From the NCBI RefSeq assembly GCF_029892965.1, contig NZ_JARXWN010000004.1, forward strand, positions 186,001-250,000: a DNA stretch of 64,000 nucleotides. The letters are read 5' to 3'. This document shows positions 9,466 through 17,411 of this stretch, piece by piece (position 1 is the stretch's first letter; every line of letters begins with the position of its first letter). The translations under genes were made by a program, and so were the position numbers. Below the pieces are notes generated by a model. It ran no database searches. It was given only the letters and a program-made list of their open reading frames with translations, and had not been told where the DNA came from. The DNA is from Dysgonomonas sp. PF1-14 (GTDB lineage Bacteria; Bacteroidota; Bacteroidia; Bacteroidales; Dysgonomonadaceae).

Positions 9466-10653
9466 TTATCTTTCCCACTGAACCATCTCCGTTACAGCAA
9501 GTTGATAGTCGCGTTCGGTTTCCAGATATTTGTCTACAGTCTCGTAATATACCGACAGTTCGAGCAGATAGTTGATAAGCGACAACTGCCCTTTATCCAG
9601 AGCCTTTTTCAGTAGCTCTCTGCTGCTGGTCGTTTCCAGTATCTTTTCGTATTCGGTAAGCATACCCGATAGTTTCAGCGCTTTGTCGTGTTGCTTTTGT
9701 AATACATTGCGGAATTGCATTTGCATATCCAGATGCTGCATCTGTAAGGCCACCGTCTGGGCTTTCTGATGCTTTACGGTATTGCGTCCTTCCCACAGCG
9801 GAATGGAAACCCCGATGCTAAAGCCCTGCAAAGTCTCTCCCGGTACGCGCTCACTCGTATATCCGGCTGTGATCTTAGGCAGATTAAGCGCGCGCGTCAG
9901 TTGTTCCTGTTTGCGGCTCAGCGTGACTTCCTGCTCTGCCATACGTATGGCAGGATTGTTTTCTTTCACCTTGTCAAACCATTCGGGGAAGTTCCTCTCC
10001 ATCACATAACCTACATAGCCGTCTGTAGTTTTTACATCTATCGGGATCCCTCCGTTCAATCTCTGCAACTCCTGATTGAGGGCATCTATTTCCACCTGAT
10101 TGAGCTGTAAGGCTTTTTCATCATTCAGATAGTTTAGCCTGGTCTTATTTCGCTCCAGTATGTCTATATCACCTTTATCGAACCGCTTTTGATAGGCTTC
10201 CGACAGTTCTTTGGCATAGCCGAGCCTTTGTGTCAGCACATCATTCATCTTCTTCTGATAAACAAGTTCTGTGTATAAAAGCCTTGCTTCCTGAAGTATT
10301 TCCCTGCGTTGCTGATCGTACACGATATCGGCCTGTCTGTTTTTTCCGTCTGCCAACTGCGATTTGAAGCGGTAAGCAGTAGGAAAATCGAACGACTGTG
10401 TTATATCGAGATTGGTGCGGTGGCTTGTAGCTTCTTTCGGCGAACCCCATAGATAAGCAAATTCTACTTCGGGATTGGCAAGAGTAATTCCTGTCCTGTT
10501 CCCTATTTTGGTCGCATTGTTCTGCTCCCTGTATGCTTTCAGTGTGGTGTTATTATCCTCTATGCTCTGCAAAAAGTCTGAATAACTATTCTGAGCGTTT
10601 GCGGTAAAGACGCACAGACCAAAAAGCGCGATTATATATATTATTTGTTTCAT
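9466..10653 (-). CDS. TolC-type outer-membrane channel of heavy-metal efflux system
   Basis: The 395-residue product has a signal peptide (MKQIIYIIALFGLCVFTANAQ) and the paired long helices of outer-membrane efflux proteins. Recognisable stretches are NPEVEFAYLWG near the N-terminus, NPAIRMAEQEVTLSRKQEQLTRA in the second half, and FSIGVSIPLWEGR before the last helices. It has CzcC/CusC-type length and no lipobox. It is the last gene of an operon with an RND pump and a His-rich adaptor, so it should form the outer-membrane exit for metal ions. An 89-base gap with a GC-rich hairpin separates it from the pump gene. Confidence 0.88.
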   Translation of the reverse strand: MKQIIYIIALFGLCVFTANAQNSYSDFLQSIEDNNTTLKAYREQNNATKIGNRTGITLANPEVEFAYLWGSPKEATSHRTNLDITQSFDFPTAYRFKSQLADGKNRQADIVYDQQRREILQEARLLYTELVYQKKMNDVLTQRLGYAKELSEAYQKRFDKGDIDILERNKTRLNYLNDEKALQLNQVEIDALNQELQRLNGGIPIDVKTTDGYVGYVMERNFPEWFDKVKENNPAIRMAEQEVTLSRKQEQLTRALNLPKITAGYTSERVPGETLQGFSIGVSIPLWEGRNTVKHQKAQTVALQMQHLDMQMQFRNVLQKQHDKALKLSGMLTEYEKILETTSSRELLKKALDKGQLSLINYLLELSVYYETVDKYLETERDYQLAVTEMVQWER

Positions 10654-10705
10654 ATATTTTTGAATTTCAAAATTTCAAAATTCTATCCCCATTATGGCTT
10701 TGCGG

Positions 10706-10729
10706 CTCCTTCTCCTTTTGGAGAAGGAG
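10706..10729. repeat. intergenic hairpin between pump and channel genes
   Basis: CTCCTTCTCC-tttt-GGAGAAGGAG is a perfect 10-bp stem with a 4-base loop. It resembles dispersed Bacteroidetes palindromes and has no clear T-run for termination, though it could still lower expression of the downstream channel gene. Confidence 0.6.
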
Positions 10730-10742
10730 GGGGATGAGGTGG

Positions 10743-13700
10743 TTATACTATTTCTTGTTTTACTTCTTTACGGTTTTTCAGCATCCTGTATATAATAGGT
10801 ACAATGTACATATTCAACAGGGTGGATGTAAGCAATCCGCCAAGAATAACTTTAGCCATAGGGCTTTGTATCTCATTACCCGGAAGGTCGCCCTGTACTG
10901 CCAACGGAATCAGTGCGAGTCCGGAACAAAGAGCCGTCATAAGGATGGGATTGAGACGGTCGAGCGAACCCTGCAATATGCTCTTGTTTACCGAGAATCC
11001 TTTACTTCCCAATTCGTTATAGTGCGCCATCAGCAGGATACCGTTTCGGGTAGCGATACCAAATAGAGATATGAACCCAATAATGGCAGGAATGCTTATT
11101 TCACCCGTTGTCAGCAATATAGCGTACACGCCGCCAATAAGCGCCAGAGGCAGATTGAGCAGGATAACCGCCGATTGCATAACATTGCGGAACTGATTGA
11201 ACAACAACAGAAATATCACCATAATCGCAAATATAGATGCCAGTAACAGCGTACGCGATGCAGCCTGTTCGCTCTCGAACTGTCCACCGTATTCGATATG
11301 GTAATCTTCGGGCAATGTAATGTTTTCATCTACAGTACTTCTGATGTCGTTCACTACACTGCGCAAGTCCCTGCCACTGACATTGGCCGAAACCACAATC
11401 TTTCGCTGTGCGTTCTCCCTGTTCACCGTATTAGGACCGGTAGCCGACGTTATATCCGCCACATAAGCAAAAGGCACTTTCGTTCCGTTGGCGTCTATCA
11501 TCAGATTTCTGATCTTATCCGCCTGATCTTTATAATCGTCTGCCGCCTTCAATGTCAGGTCGAAACTCTTTCCGCTTTCATATACCTGCGATACGATCTC
11601 ACCCGAAAGCATGACATTTACAAACTCCGAAAATTCGGGTAATGTAATGCCATACTTCGCCAGCAGTTCACGCTTCGGCGTAATTTTCAACTGCGGACGC
11701 TCTACCTGTTGCTCCACATTCAGGTCGGCAATACCTTCTATACCTCCGATAGACGATTTGATGTTATTACCAAGTGTGTATAACTTATTGAGGTCTGTAC
11801 CAAACAGCTTAATTGCTATATTGGCCTTAGTACCCGAAAGCATGTGATCGATACGGTGTGTTATCGGCTGACCTATCTCTACACTGATACCGGGTATGGC
11901 ATTCAGTTTTTCGCGAAGTTCTGATAACATTTCCTCCTGCGATCTGTCTTTCAGCATGAAAGGCGCTTCTATTTCGGACGTGTTTACACCAAAAGAATGC
12001 TCATCGAGTTCGGCACGTCCGGTTTTACGTCCTGTAATCTGTATTTCAGGAATGCTCAGAATAGCAGCTTCGGCCATCCTGCCAATATTATCCGATTCTT
12101 CGAGTGAAATGCCGGGCAATGTATTCACTGTAATAGTAAACGAACCTTCGTTAAATGGAGGCAGGAAATTTCGCCCGAATGTAAAGAAGATAATGATGGC
12201 GGACAATAGTAGTACGCCTGTTACACCCAGTACGGTCTTCTGTTTTTCGAGAGCCCAATGCAGGCTTTTTTCATATATGGCTTTTAGTTTTACTACAAAA
12301 ACTGGCTCTTTTTCTTCCTTGTTATCCTTATTTCTCCCTAACAAATAGCTACACAGGACAGGAGTTACTGTAAGCGCTACCACAGTAGAGGCAAACAACG
12401 CCACTATGAATGCGATACCAAGCGGCACCAGCATACGCCCTTCCATTCCGCTGAGAAAGAATAACGGGATAAAGCTGGTCACAATGATCAATGTAGAATT
12501 GAGTATCGGCATACGCACCTCTTTCGATGCTTCGAAAACCACAGTGAGTATGCTCTGCTGTTCTTCTTTTGGCTTTTGCCTGTTTTCGCGCAGATGCCTG
12601 AACACATTCTCTACGTCGATAATAGCATCATCTACAAGAGAGCCGATAGCAATAGCCATCCCGCCCAGACTCATTGTATTGACGGTCAAGCCCATCATCT
12701 TCAATGCGAGAAGGGAAGTCAGGAGGGATAAGGGTAATGCCAGCAGTGAGATAAAAGTGGTACGCCAGTTCATAAGGAAAATGAACAGGATGATAACTAC
12801 AAAAACAGCCCCCTCGTACAACGACTTCTCCACATTACCTATCGAGTTGTTGATAAACCGTTCCTGACGGAAAATGTCGTTAGAGATTTTCACATCGGCA
12901 GGCAGATTCTTTTGCAGTTCGGCAACAGAAGCATCCAGCTTTTCGGTGAGTTCTATCGTATTTGTATTGGGTTGCTTCGTGATGGTCAGCAATACAGCAG
13001 GCTTTGTTTTTTCAGATGCAAGCCCGAGTTTTGGCGTTTTTGCCCCGATCTTTACATCAGCAATATCTCTGATCAATATCGGATTTTCACCTTGTTTGCG
13101 AACAACCGCCGTACCTATTTCGTCTACGTTGGTGCTTTGCATCACGCCTCTGACAATATATTCGTTGCCATATTCATAGAGTATGCCTCCCGATGAGTTC
13201 TGATTCATATTGCGTGTTACCTGCAATACTTCGTCAAGGCTAACACCGTAATGCTTCATTCGTCCGGGATCGAGCAATATCTGATACTCTTTGATATCTC
13301 CACCCATCACAGTAACCTGAGCTACACCTCCGGTAGAGAGCAGGCGTGGGCGTATTGTCCAGTCGGCAATAGTACGCAGATCGAGCAACGATGTCGAATC
13401 TGCCGTCAATCCGAGTATCAATACTTCACCCAAAATAGAGGATTGCGGCCCCAGAGTAGGCTGCCCGATATTGGCAGGCAAGGCTTCACCCAGTGTCGCC
13501 AGTTTTTCGGTAACTATCTGGCGGGCTTTATAGATATCTGTTCCCCAGTCGAACTCTACCCATACCACCGAAAATCCTGTGGTAGAGGAAGATCGTACAC
13601 GACGCACATCGGTAGCACCATTAACAGCCGTTTCGATAGGAAATGACACCAGCCGTTCCACTTCTTCGGGTGCCATTCCGTTGGCTTCAGTCATTATCAC

Positions 13701-13841
13701 TACTGTGGGTGCATTCAGGTCGGGAAATACGTCTATCTCCATATTTCTGGCGGTATAGAATCCACCGACCAGCAGAAGCACAGCACCGATAAGTACAACC
13801 AGACGGTTGTTCAATGAGAATTGTATTATTTTATTCAGCAT
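10743..13841 (-). CDS. CzcA/CusA-family heavy-metal efflux RND transporter
   Basis: At 1032 residues this is a full-length RND pump of the inner membrane, driven by protons. It starts with the HME-type N-terminus (MLNKIIQFSLNNRLVVLIGAVLLLVGG, then DVFPDLNAPTVVIMTEANG). The fourth transmembrane segment carries GGMAIAIGSLVDDAIIDVENV, with the acidic residues used for proton relay. Later signatures include GRNFLPPFNEGSFTI and the C-terminal half repeat ISLFGIATRNGILLMAHYNEL. The VDDAIIDVEN variant differs from classical CzcA (VDGA) and CusA (VDAA), so the metal cannot be named safely. Adaptor and channel genes flank it in one operon. Confidence 0.92.
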   Translation of the reverse strand: MLNKIIQFSLNNRLVVLIGAVLLLVGGFYTARNMEIDVFPDLNAPTVVIMTEANGMAPEEVERLVSFPIETAVNGATDVRRVRSSSTTGFSVVWVEFDWGTDIYKARQIVTEKLATLGEALPANIGQPTLGPQSSILGEVLILGLTADSTSLLDLRTIADWTIRPRLLSTGGVAQVTVMGGDIKEYQILLDPGRMKHYGVSLDEVLQVTRNMNQNSSGGILYEYGNEYIVRGVMQSTNVDEIGTAVVRKQGENPILIRDIADVKIGAKTPKLGLASEKTKPAVLLTITKQPNTNTIELTEKLDASVAELQKNLPADVKISNDIFRQERFINNSIGNVEKSLYEGAVFVVIILFIFLMNWRTTFISLLALPLSLLTSLLALKMMGLTVNTMSLGGMAIAIGSLVDDAIIDVENVFRHLRENRQKPKEEQQSILTVVFEASKEVRMPILNSTLIIVTSFIPLFFLSGMEGRMLVPLGIAFIVALFASTVVALTVTPVLCSYLLGRNKDNKEEKEPVFVVKLKAIYEKSLHWALEKQKTVLGVTGVLLLSAIIIFFTFGRNFLPPFNEGSFTITVNTLPGISLEESDNIGRMAEAAILSIPEIQITGRKTGRAELDEHSFGVNTSEIEAPFMLKDRSQEEMLSELREKLNAIPGISVEIGQPITHRIDHMLSGTKANIAIKLFGTDLNKLYTLGNNIKSSIGGIEGIADLNVEQQVERPQLKITPKRELLAKYGITLPEFSEFVNVMLSGEIVSQVYESGKSFDLTLKAADDYKDQADKIRNLMIDANGTKVPFAYVADITSATGPNTVNRENAQRKIVVSANVSGRDLRSVVNDIRSTVDENITLPEDYHIEYGGQFESEQAASRTLLLASIFAIMVIFLLLFNQFRNVMQSAVILLNLPLALIGGVYAILLTTGEISIPAIIGFISLFGIATRNGILLMAHYNELGSKGFSVNKSILQGSLDRLNPILMTALCSGLALIPLAVQGDLPGNEIQSPMAKVILGGLLTSTLLNMYIVPIIYRMLKNRKEVKQEIV

Positions 13842-13927
13842 TTTAGTTTACTAGTTGGTAGTTTACTAGTTTACAAGTAAATATTATAAAACTTGTAAAT
13901 CATGAAACTTTAAATTTTGAAATCCGG

Positions 13928-15151
13928 TTAGTGTTCGTGTCCGTGAGGAATAGCTGATGATGCCGATGCCAGTTTCACATGATAGGCTCCTTTGCTTACG
14001 ACCTTATCTCCGGTCTTCACTCCGGATAATATTTCAGTATTTATGCCATCATTTGCACCTACTGTCACCTCCTGTTTCTTGTAAGCATCTTCATGCACTT
14101 GCAGGTAAACAAAGAATATGCCTTGCTCTTCGGTAAGGGAAGTAACCGGAACAGTAATAACATTGTTGCGCGGCTGCCCCAAAAGGAATATTTCCACATA
14201 TGAACCCGATATGACTTGTCCGACATTGTCGAACTCAAAATTTACAGGGATATAATATTCCTGACTATTAGCTGACTTTCCAAATGAGACTAACCGTCCA
14301 TTGAGTTCAGAAAGGCTATATACCGTTTTATCGTATGGAGTGCGGAAGTTGGCAAGTGTGATGTTTCCCATATCTTTATAGTAACGCTCCGATATATCGG
14401 CACGCAGTTGCAGTTTACGGTTCTGTGTTACAGTCATCAACGGCTGCCCTATCTCTACATACTGTCCTTCACTTACCAGTTTCGATTTTATAAATCCTGT
14501 TATCGGAGCAGAGATCCCGACACCTTTGGCTGTCGAACCCCGACTAGCTGCCTGATATACATTCCTGGCATTTTCGTAATTGAGCTTTATCTCATTATAC
14601 TCTTTTTCTGAGATCAGCTTGTCTCCTATCAATGATTCAGCACGCTGAAACTCCTGACGGCTTATATCATAGGCTGATTTTGCCCTTATGGCAGGATCTC
14701 CATCCACCAGATTTCGGGAAGAGATACTGAGCAGAGACTCACCTCCCCGCACTGCCAAGCCTTCATTCAGCGATGATTTGTTAAATGATACAATACCACT
14801 TGCTGTAGCCGAAACAGTAACTTCATCTCCCTGCGCCGACAATATCTGCCCACTGGTCTTTATCACCTGATGAAAAGTTACGGGCTTTACTGTAGTTATT
14901 TCTAACCCTACCGATTTAGCCTGTTCGGGTGTGAATGCAATTTCATCGCCATGTGATTCTTCTGTGATATTATCATGATCATGGTCACATTCTTCCCCTT
15001 CGGCATGGTTGTGCGCATCTTCAGCATGGTCGTGTCCGGCATGTGTATCGTGGTCGTGGTTATGTCCGGTGTGATCGTCTGTTTTATGGTTGGAGCTGCA
15101 TCCCCATGATATCGCCAACAGACAGGCGAAATATATAATATATTTTTTCAT
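13928..15151 (-). CDS. His-rich RND periplasmic adaptor lipoprotein (metal efflux)
   Basis: The product is 407 residues with a lipoprotein signal (ISWGC, Cys at 18). A striking His/Asp/Glu-rich segment at about 21-69 (DHTGHNHDHDTHAGHDHAED, CDHDHD) is a likely metal-binding tether. The rest is a normal membrane-fusion protein: barrel-sandwich/lipoyl region, helical hairpin (FQRAESLIGDKLISEKEYNE), and a beta-barrel with GQPLMTVTQNRKLQLRADIS. It would bridge the inner-membrane pump and the outer-membrane channel. The His-rich segment supports zinc, cobalt, nickel or copper handling in place of drug export. Confidence 0.9.
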   Translation of the reverse strand: MKKYIIYFACLLAISWGCSSNHKTDDHTGHNHDHDTHAGHDHAEDAHNHAEGEECDHDHDNITEESHGDEIAFTPEQAKSVGLEITTVKPVTFHQVIKTSGQILSAQGDEVTVSATASGIVSFNKSSLNEGLAVRGGESLLSISSRNLVDGDPAIRAKSAYDISRQEFQRAESLIGDKLISEKEYNEIKLNYENARNVYQAASRGSTAKGVGISAPITGFIKSKLVSEGQYVEIGQPLMTVTQNRKLQLRADISERYYKDMGNITLANFRTPYDKTVYSLSELNGRLVSFGKSANSQEYYIPVNFEFDNVGQVISGSYVEIFLLGQPRNNVITVPVTSLTEEQGIFFVYLQVHEDAYKKQEVTVGANDGINTEILSGVKTGDKVVSKGAYHVKLASASSAIPHGHEH

Positions 15152-15246
15152 TATTCTTATTTTTTAGATTCAGAATGTCGTATCTGTAAGAGCAGAATGT
15201 ACTCCGGCAGAAGATAGACATAAACAGATTGCAATATAATCTTGTA

Positions 15247-15711
15247 TTATGCTAAAAAATAAGATGCAGGGGGTGCACGCAGGCTACTGACAGTGCCTAC
15301 GTAAGGGGGTACGTAATTATTGAGATATGGTTTCTGTTCGAGCCATTGTCCGAAGCGGGGTGCATCGAAATAAAACTCGTTAAGAGAATATACGGTATAT
15401 AATAATGATAAGCAGTTTTCGCATGGCAGCATTTCCTCATGGAACTCATTGCCGCCCCGCACAACTATTTCTTTCAGGCCACAACCGTCGTCATTAGTAT
15501 GATGATGGTGGTGACATTTTCCGGTATGGTTACCACAACACTCATCATTGTTATTCGCACTATGGTCTGAACATTTTGGCAGGTTTACGAGTTCTTCCAT
15601 AGAAAAACAAACAATACCATCGTGATGAGAATGAGGCAAGACATTATGTGCCAGTAACAAAATGTTTGCTGACAGTAATAGTATCAGAGTTAATAATTGC
15701 TTAATTCCCAT
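15247..15711 (-). CDS. small His/Cys-rich exported protein heading the metal-efflux operon
   Basis: I chose the Met at 15711 (MGIKQLLTLILLL) in place of an upstream in-frame start at 15801, because the longer N-terminus would lie across the promoter. The 154-residue product has a signal or anchor helix, a His/Cys cluster (DECCGNHTGKCHHHHHTNDDGC) and a second Cys pair (CENC). It resembles small uncharacterised His-rich proteins found next to CusA/CzcA operons in Bacteroidetes. A periplasmic metal-binding or sensing role is inferred, not shown. A long 95-base gap precedes the adaptor gene. Confidence 0.7.
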   Translation of the reverse strand: MGIKQLLTLILLLSANILLLAHNVLPHSHHDGIVCFSMEELVNLPKCSDHSANNNDECCGNHTGKCHHHHHTNDDGCGLKEIVVRGGNEFHEEMLPCENCLSLLYTVYSLNEFYFDAPRFGQWLEQKPYLNNYVPPYVGTVSSLRAPPASYFLA

Positions 15712-15715
15712 CTTG

Positions 15716-15723
15716 CAAAGATA
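15716..15723 (-). promoter_or_regulatory. -7 promoter element of the metal-efflux operon
   Basis: The minus strand reads TATCTTTG, a perfect TAnnTTTG match, ending only 4 bases before the chosen ATG at 15711. Transcription would then start at or inside the start codon region, so the mRNA may be leaderless. No good -33 TTTG is seen at the usual spacing. Confidence 0.45.
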
Positions 15724-15897
15724 TATATTTTCCAATAAAATAAGCCGATACAAACGAAATATCATCATGCCTGACAAAATAAAACAGGAACAAACTATCA
15801 AAATAACACGAAATATATTTTTATATCAAAATAATTATATACATTAGCAACATATTTTAAGATATATATTTATTACTTACTTTCAAATTGTCACATC

Positions 15898-17286
15898 ATG
15901 AACAGAACAGAAAATGATCTTATCGGCAGTTTGCCCGTTCCCGAAAATGCATATTTCGGCATTCACACACAACGTGCAATGAATAATTTTCAGATTTCGG
16001 GAATAAAATTATCCGATTACCCCGAGTTTATAAAAGCTCTGGCCTATGTAAAATGGGCGGCAGCCGAAACCAATTGTCAATTGGGGGCTTTGGATAAAAA
16101 CATAAGTGATGCTATCGTAGAAGCATGTAAAAAAGTAATTGCAGGCGACTACAACGACCAGTTCCCAAGCGATATGCTGCAAGGAGGTGCGGGTACATCT
16201 ACCAACATGAACATAAATGAGGTGGTGGCCAATATCGCATTAGAATTGATGGGGCACAAAAAAGGTGAATATCCTCATTGTTCTCCATACGATCATGTAA
16301 ATCTGTCGCAATCGACTAACGATGCATATCCTACAGGTGTGAAACTGGGGATTATCTTCTACAACAAGAAAGTAAAAAGCACCTTGTCGGAGCTTGTAGA
16401 TGCACTGAAAAAGAAAGGCAAAGAATTTGAGCATGTAATAACAATGGGACGCACTCATTTGCAGGATGCTATACCGATGACATTGGGACAGGAATTCGAT
16501 GCTTATGCAGCCACATTGGAAAAAGAAATAGATGCGCTGAAACAAAGCGCTATGCAATGCCTCGAAATAAATATGGGTGCTACGGCTGTAGGTACAGGCC
16601 TGAATGCCATTCCGGGCTATGCAGAACTATGTGCGAGCAACCTTACCCGACTGACAAAATATAACTTTACGGCGGCAAAGAACCTTGTAGAAGCTACTTC
16701 TAATACAGGCGGATTCATTGCATACTCTTCTGCCCTGAAAAAACTGGCGATAAAGTTATCGAAAATGTGTAACGACCTGCGTATATTGACTTCTGGCCCG
16801 CGCTGTGGTATGTACGAAATAAATCTGCCTCCTATGCAGGCAGGATCGTCCATTATGCCGGGTAAAGTGAATCCGGTAATAGCAGAAGTAACATCGCAGA
16901 CTTGCTTTAAGGTAATAGGTAACGATTTTGCAGTAACGATGGCTGCCGAAGCAGGACAACTACAACTAAACGTAATGGAGCCTGTGATGGCATACAGCAT
17001 TATGGAATCGCAAAACCTGCTGATAAATGTAATGAAGTGCTTGCGCGAAAATTGCATTGTAGGCATAACTGCCAATGAGGAACACTGCAATGACCTTGTG
17101 AAAAACAGTATCGGTATTGTTACTGCACTAAATCCGTATATCGGTTACGAAAACAGTACCACCATCGCACAGGAAGCATTGAAAACAGGACAAAGCGTAT
17201 ATGATCTTGTACTGAAGAAGAATGTGTTGTCGAAAGAAGAACTGGACAGAATACTGGATCCAAAAAATATGACCGGAATGAAATAA
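15898..17286 (+). CDS. aspA: aspartate ammonia-lyase (aspartase)
   Basis: The 462-residue product is full length for the fumarase/aspartase superfamily. It has the N-terminal substrate motif GIHTQRAMNNF, the middle motif GRTHLQDAIPMTLGQEF, and the superfamily signature GSSIMPGKVNPV near residue 318, which contains the mobile catalytic loop serine. The enzyme converts L-aspartate to fumarate and ammonia in the cytoplasm, feeding fumarate respiration in anaerobes such as Bacteroidetes. GIHTQRA and overall likeness favour aspartase over fumarase C. It is a single plus-strand gene between minus-strand units, with a strong terminator after it. Confidence 0.93.
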   Translation: MNRTENDLIGSLPVPENAYFGIHTQRAMNNFQISGIKLSDYPEFIKALAYVKWAAAETNCQLGALDKNISDAIVEACKKVIAGDYNDQFPSDMLQGGAGTSTNMNINEVVANIALELMGHKKGEYPHCSPYDHVNLSQSTNDAYPTGVKLGIIFYNKKVKSTLSELVDALKKKGKEFEHVITMGRTHLQDAIPMTLGQEFDAYAATLEKEIDALKQSAMQCLEINMGATAVGTGLNAIPGYAELCASNLTRLTKYNFTAAKNLVEATSNTGGFIAYSSALKKLAIKLSKMCNDLRILTSGPRCGMYEINLPPMQAGSSIMPGKVNPVIAEVTSQTCFKVIGNDFAVTMAAEAGQLQLNVMEPVMAYSIMESQNLLINVMKCLRENCIVGITANEEHCNDLVKNSIGIVTALNPYIGYENSTTIAQEALKTGQSVYDLVLKKNVLSKEELDRILDPKNMTGMK

Positions 17287-17314
17287 ACCTTTTTTAAAGA
17301 ATCCATTTATATAA

Positions 17315-17356
17315 AAGAAAAGGAACGGAATAATCCAAATATCCGTTCCTTTTCTT
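17315..17356 (+). terminator. intrinsic terminator of aspA
   Basis: A perfect 15-bp stem (arms 17315-17329 and 17342-17356) with a 12-base loop lies 28 bases after the aspA stop. It is A-rich on the left and T-rich on the right. Confidence 0.8.
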
Positions 17357-17365
17357 ATAATAAAA

Positions 17366-17391
17366 AAAGTCCCGAATCATATCGGGACTTT
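17366..17391 (-). terminator. intrinsic terminator of the EF-G2 gene
   Basis: AAAGTCCCGA-atcata-TCGGGACTTT is a perfect 10-bp stem. On the minus strand it follows the EF-G2 stop by about 20 bases and is followed by a T-run, so it most likely serves that gene; it may also back up the aspA terminator. Confidence 0.75.
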
Positions 17392-17411
17392 CATATTTCA
17401 GGCGAATAAAA

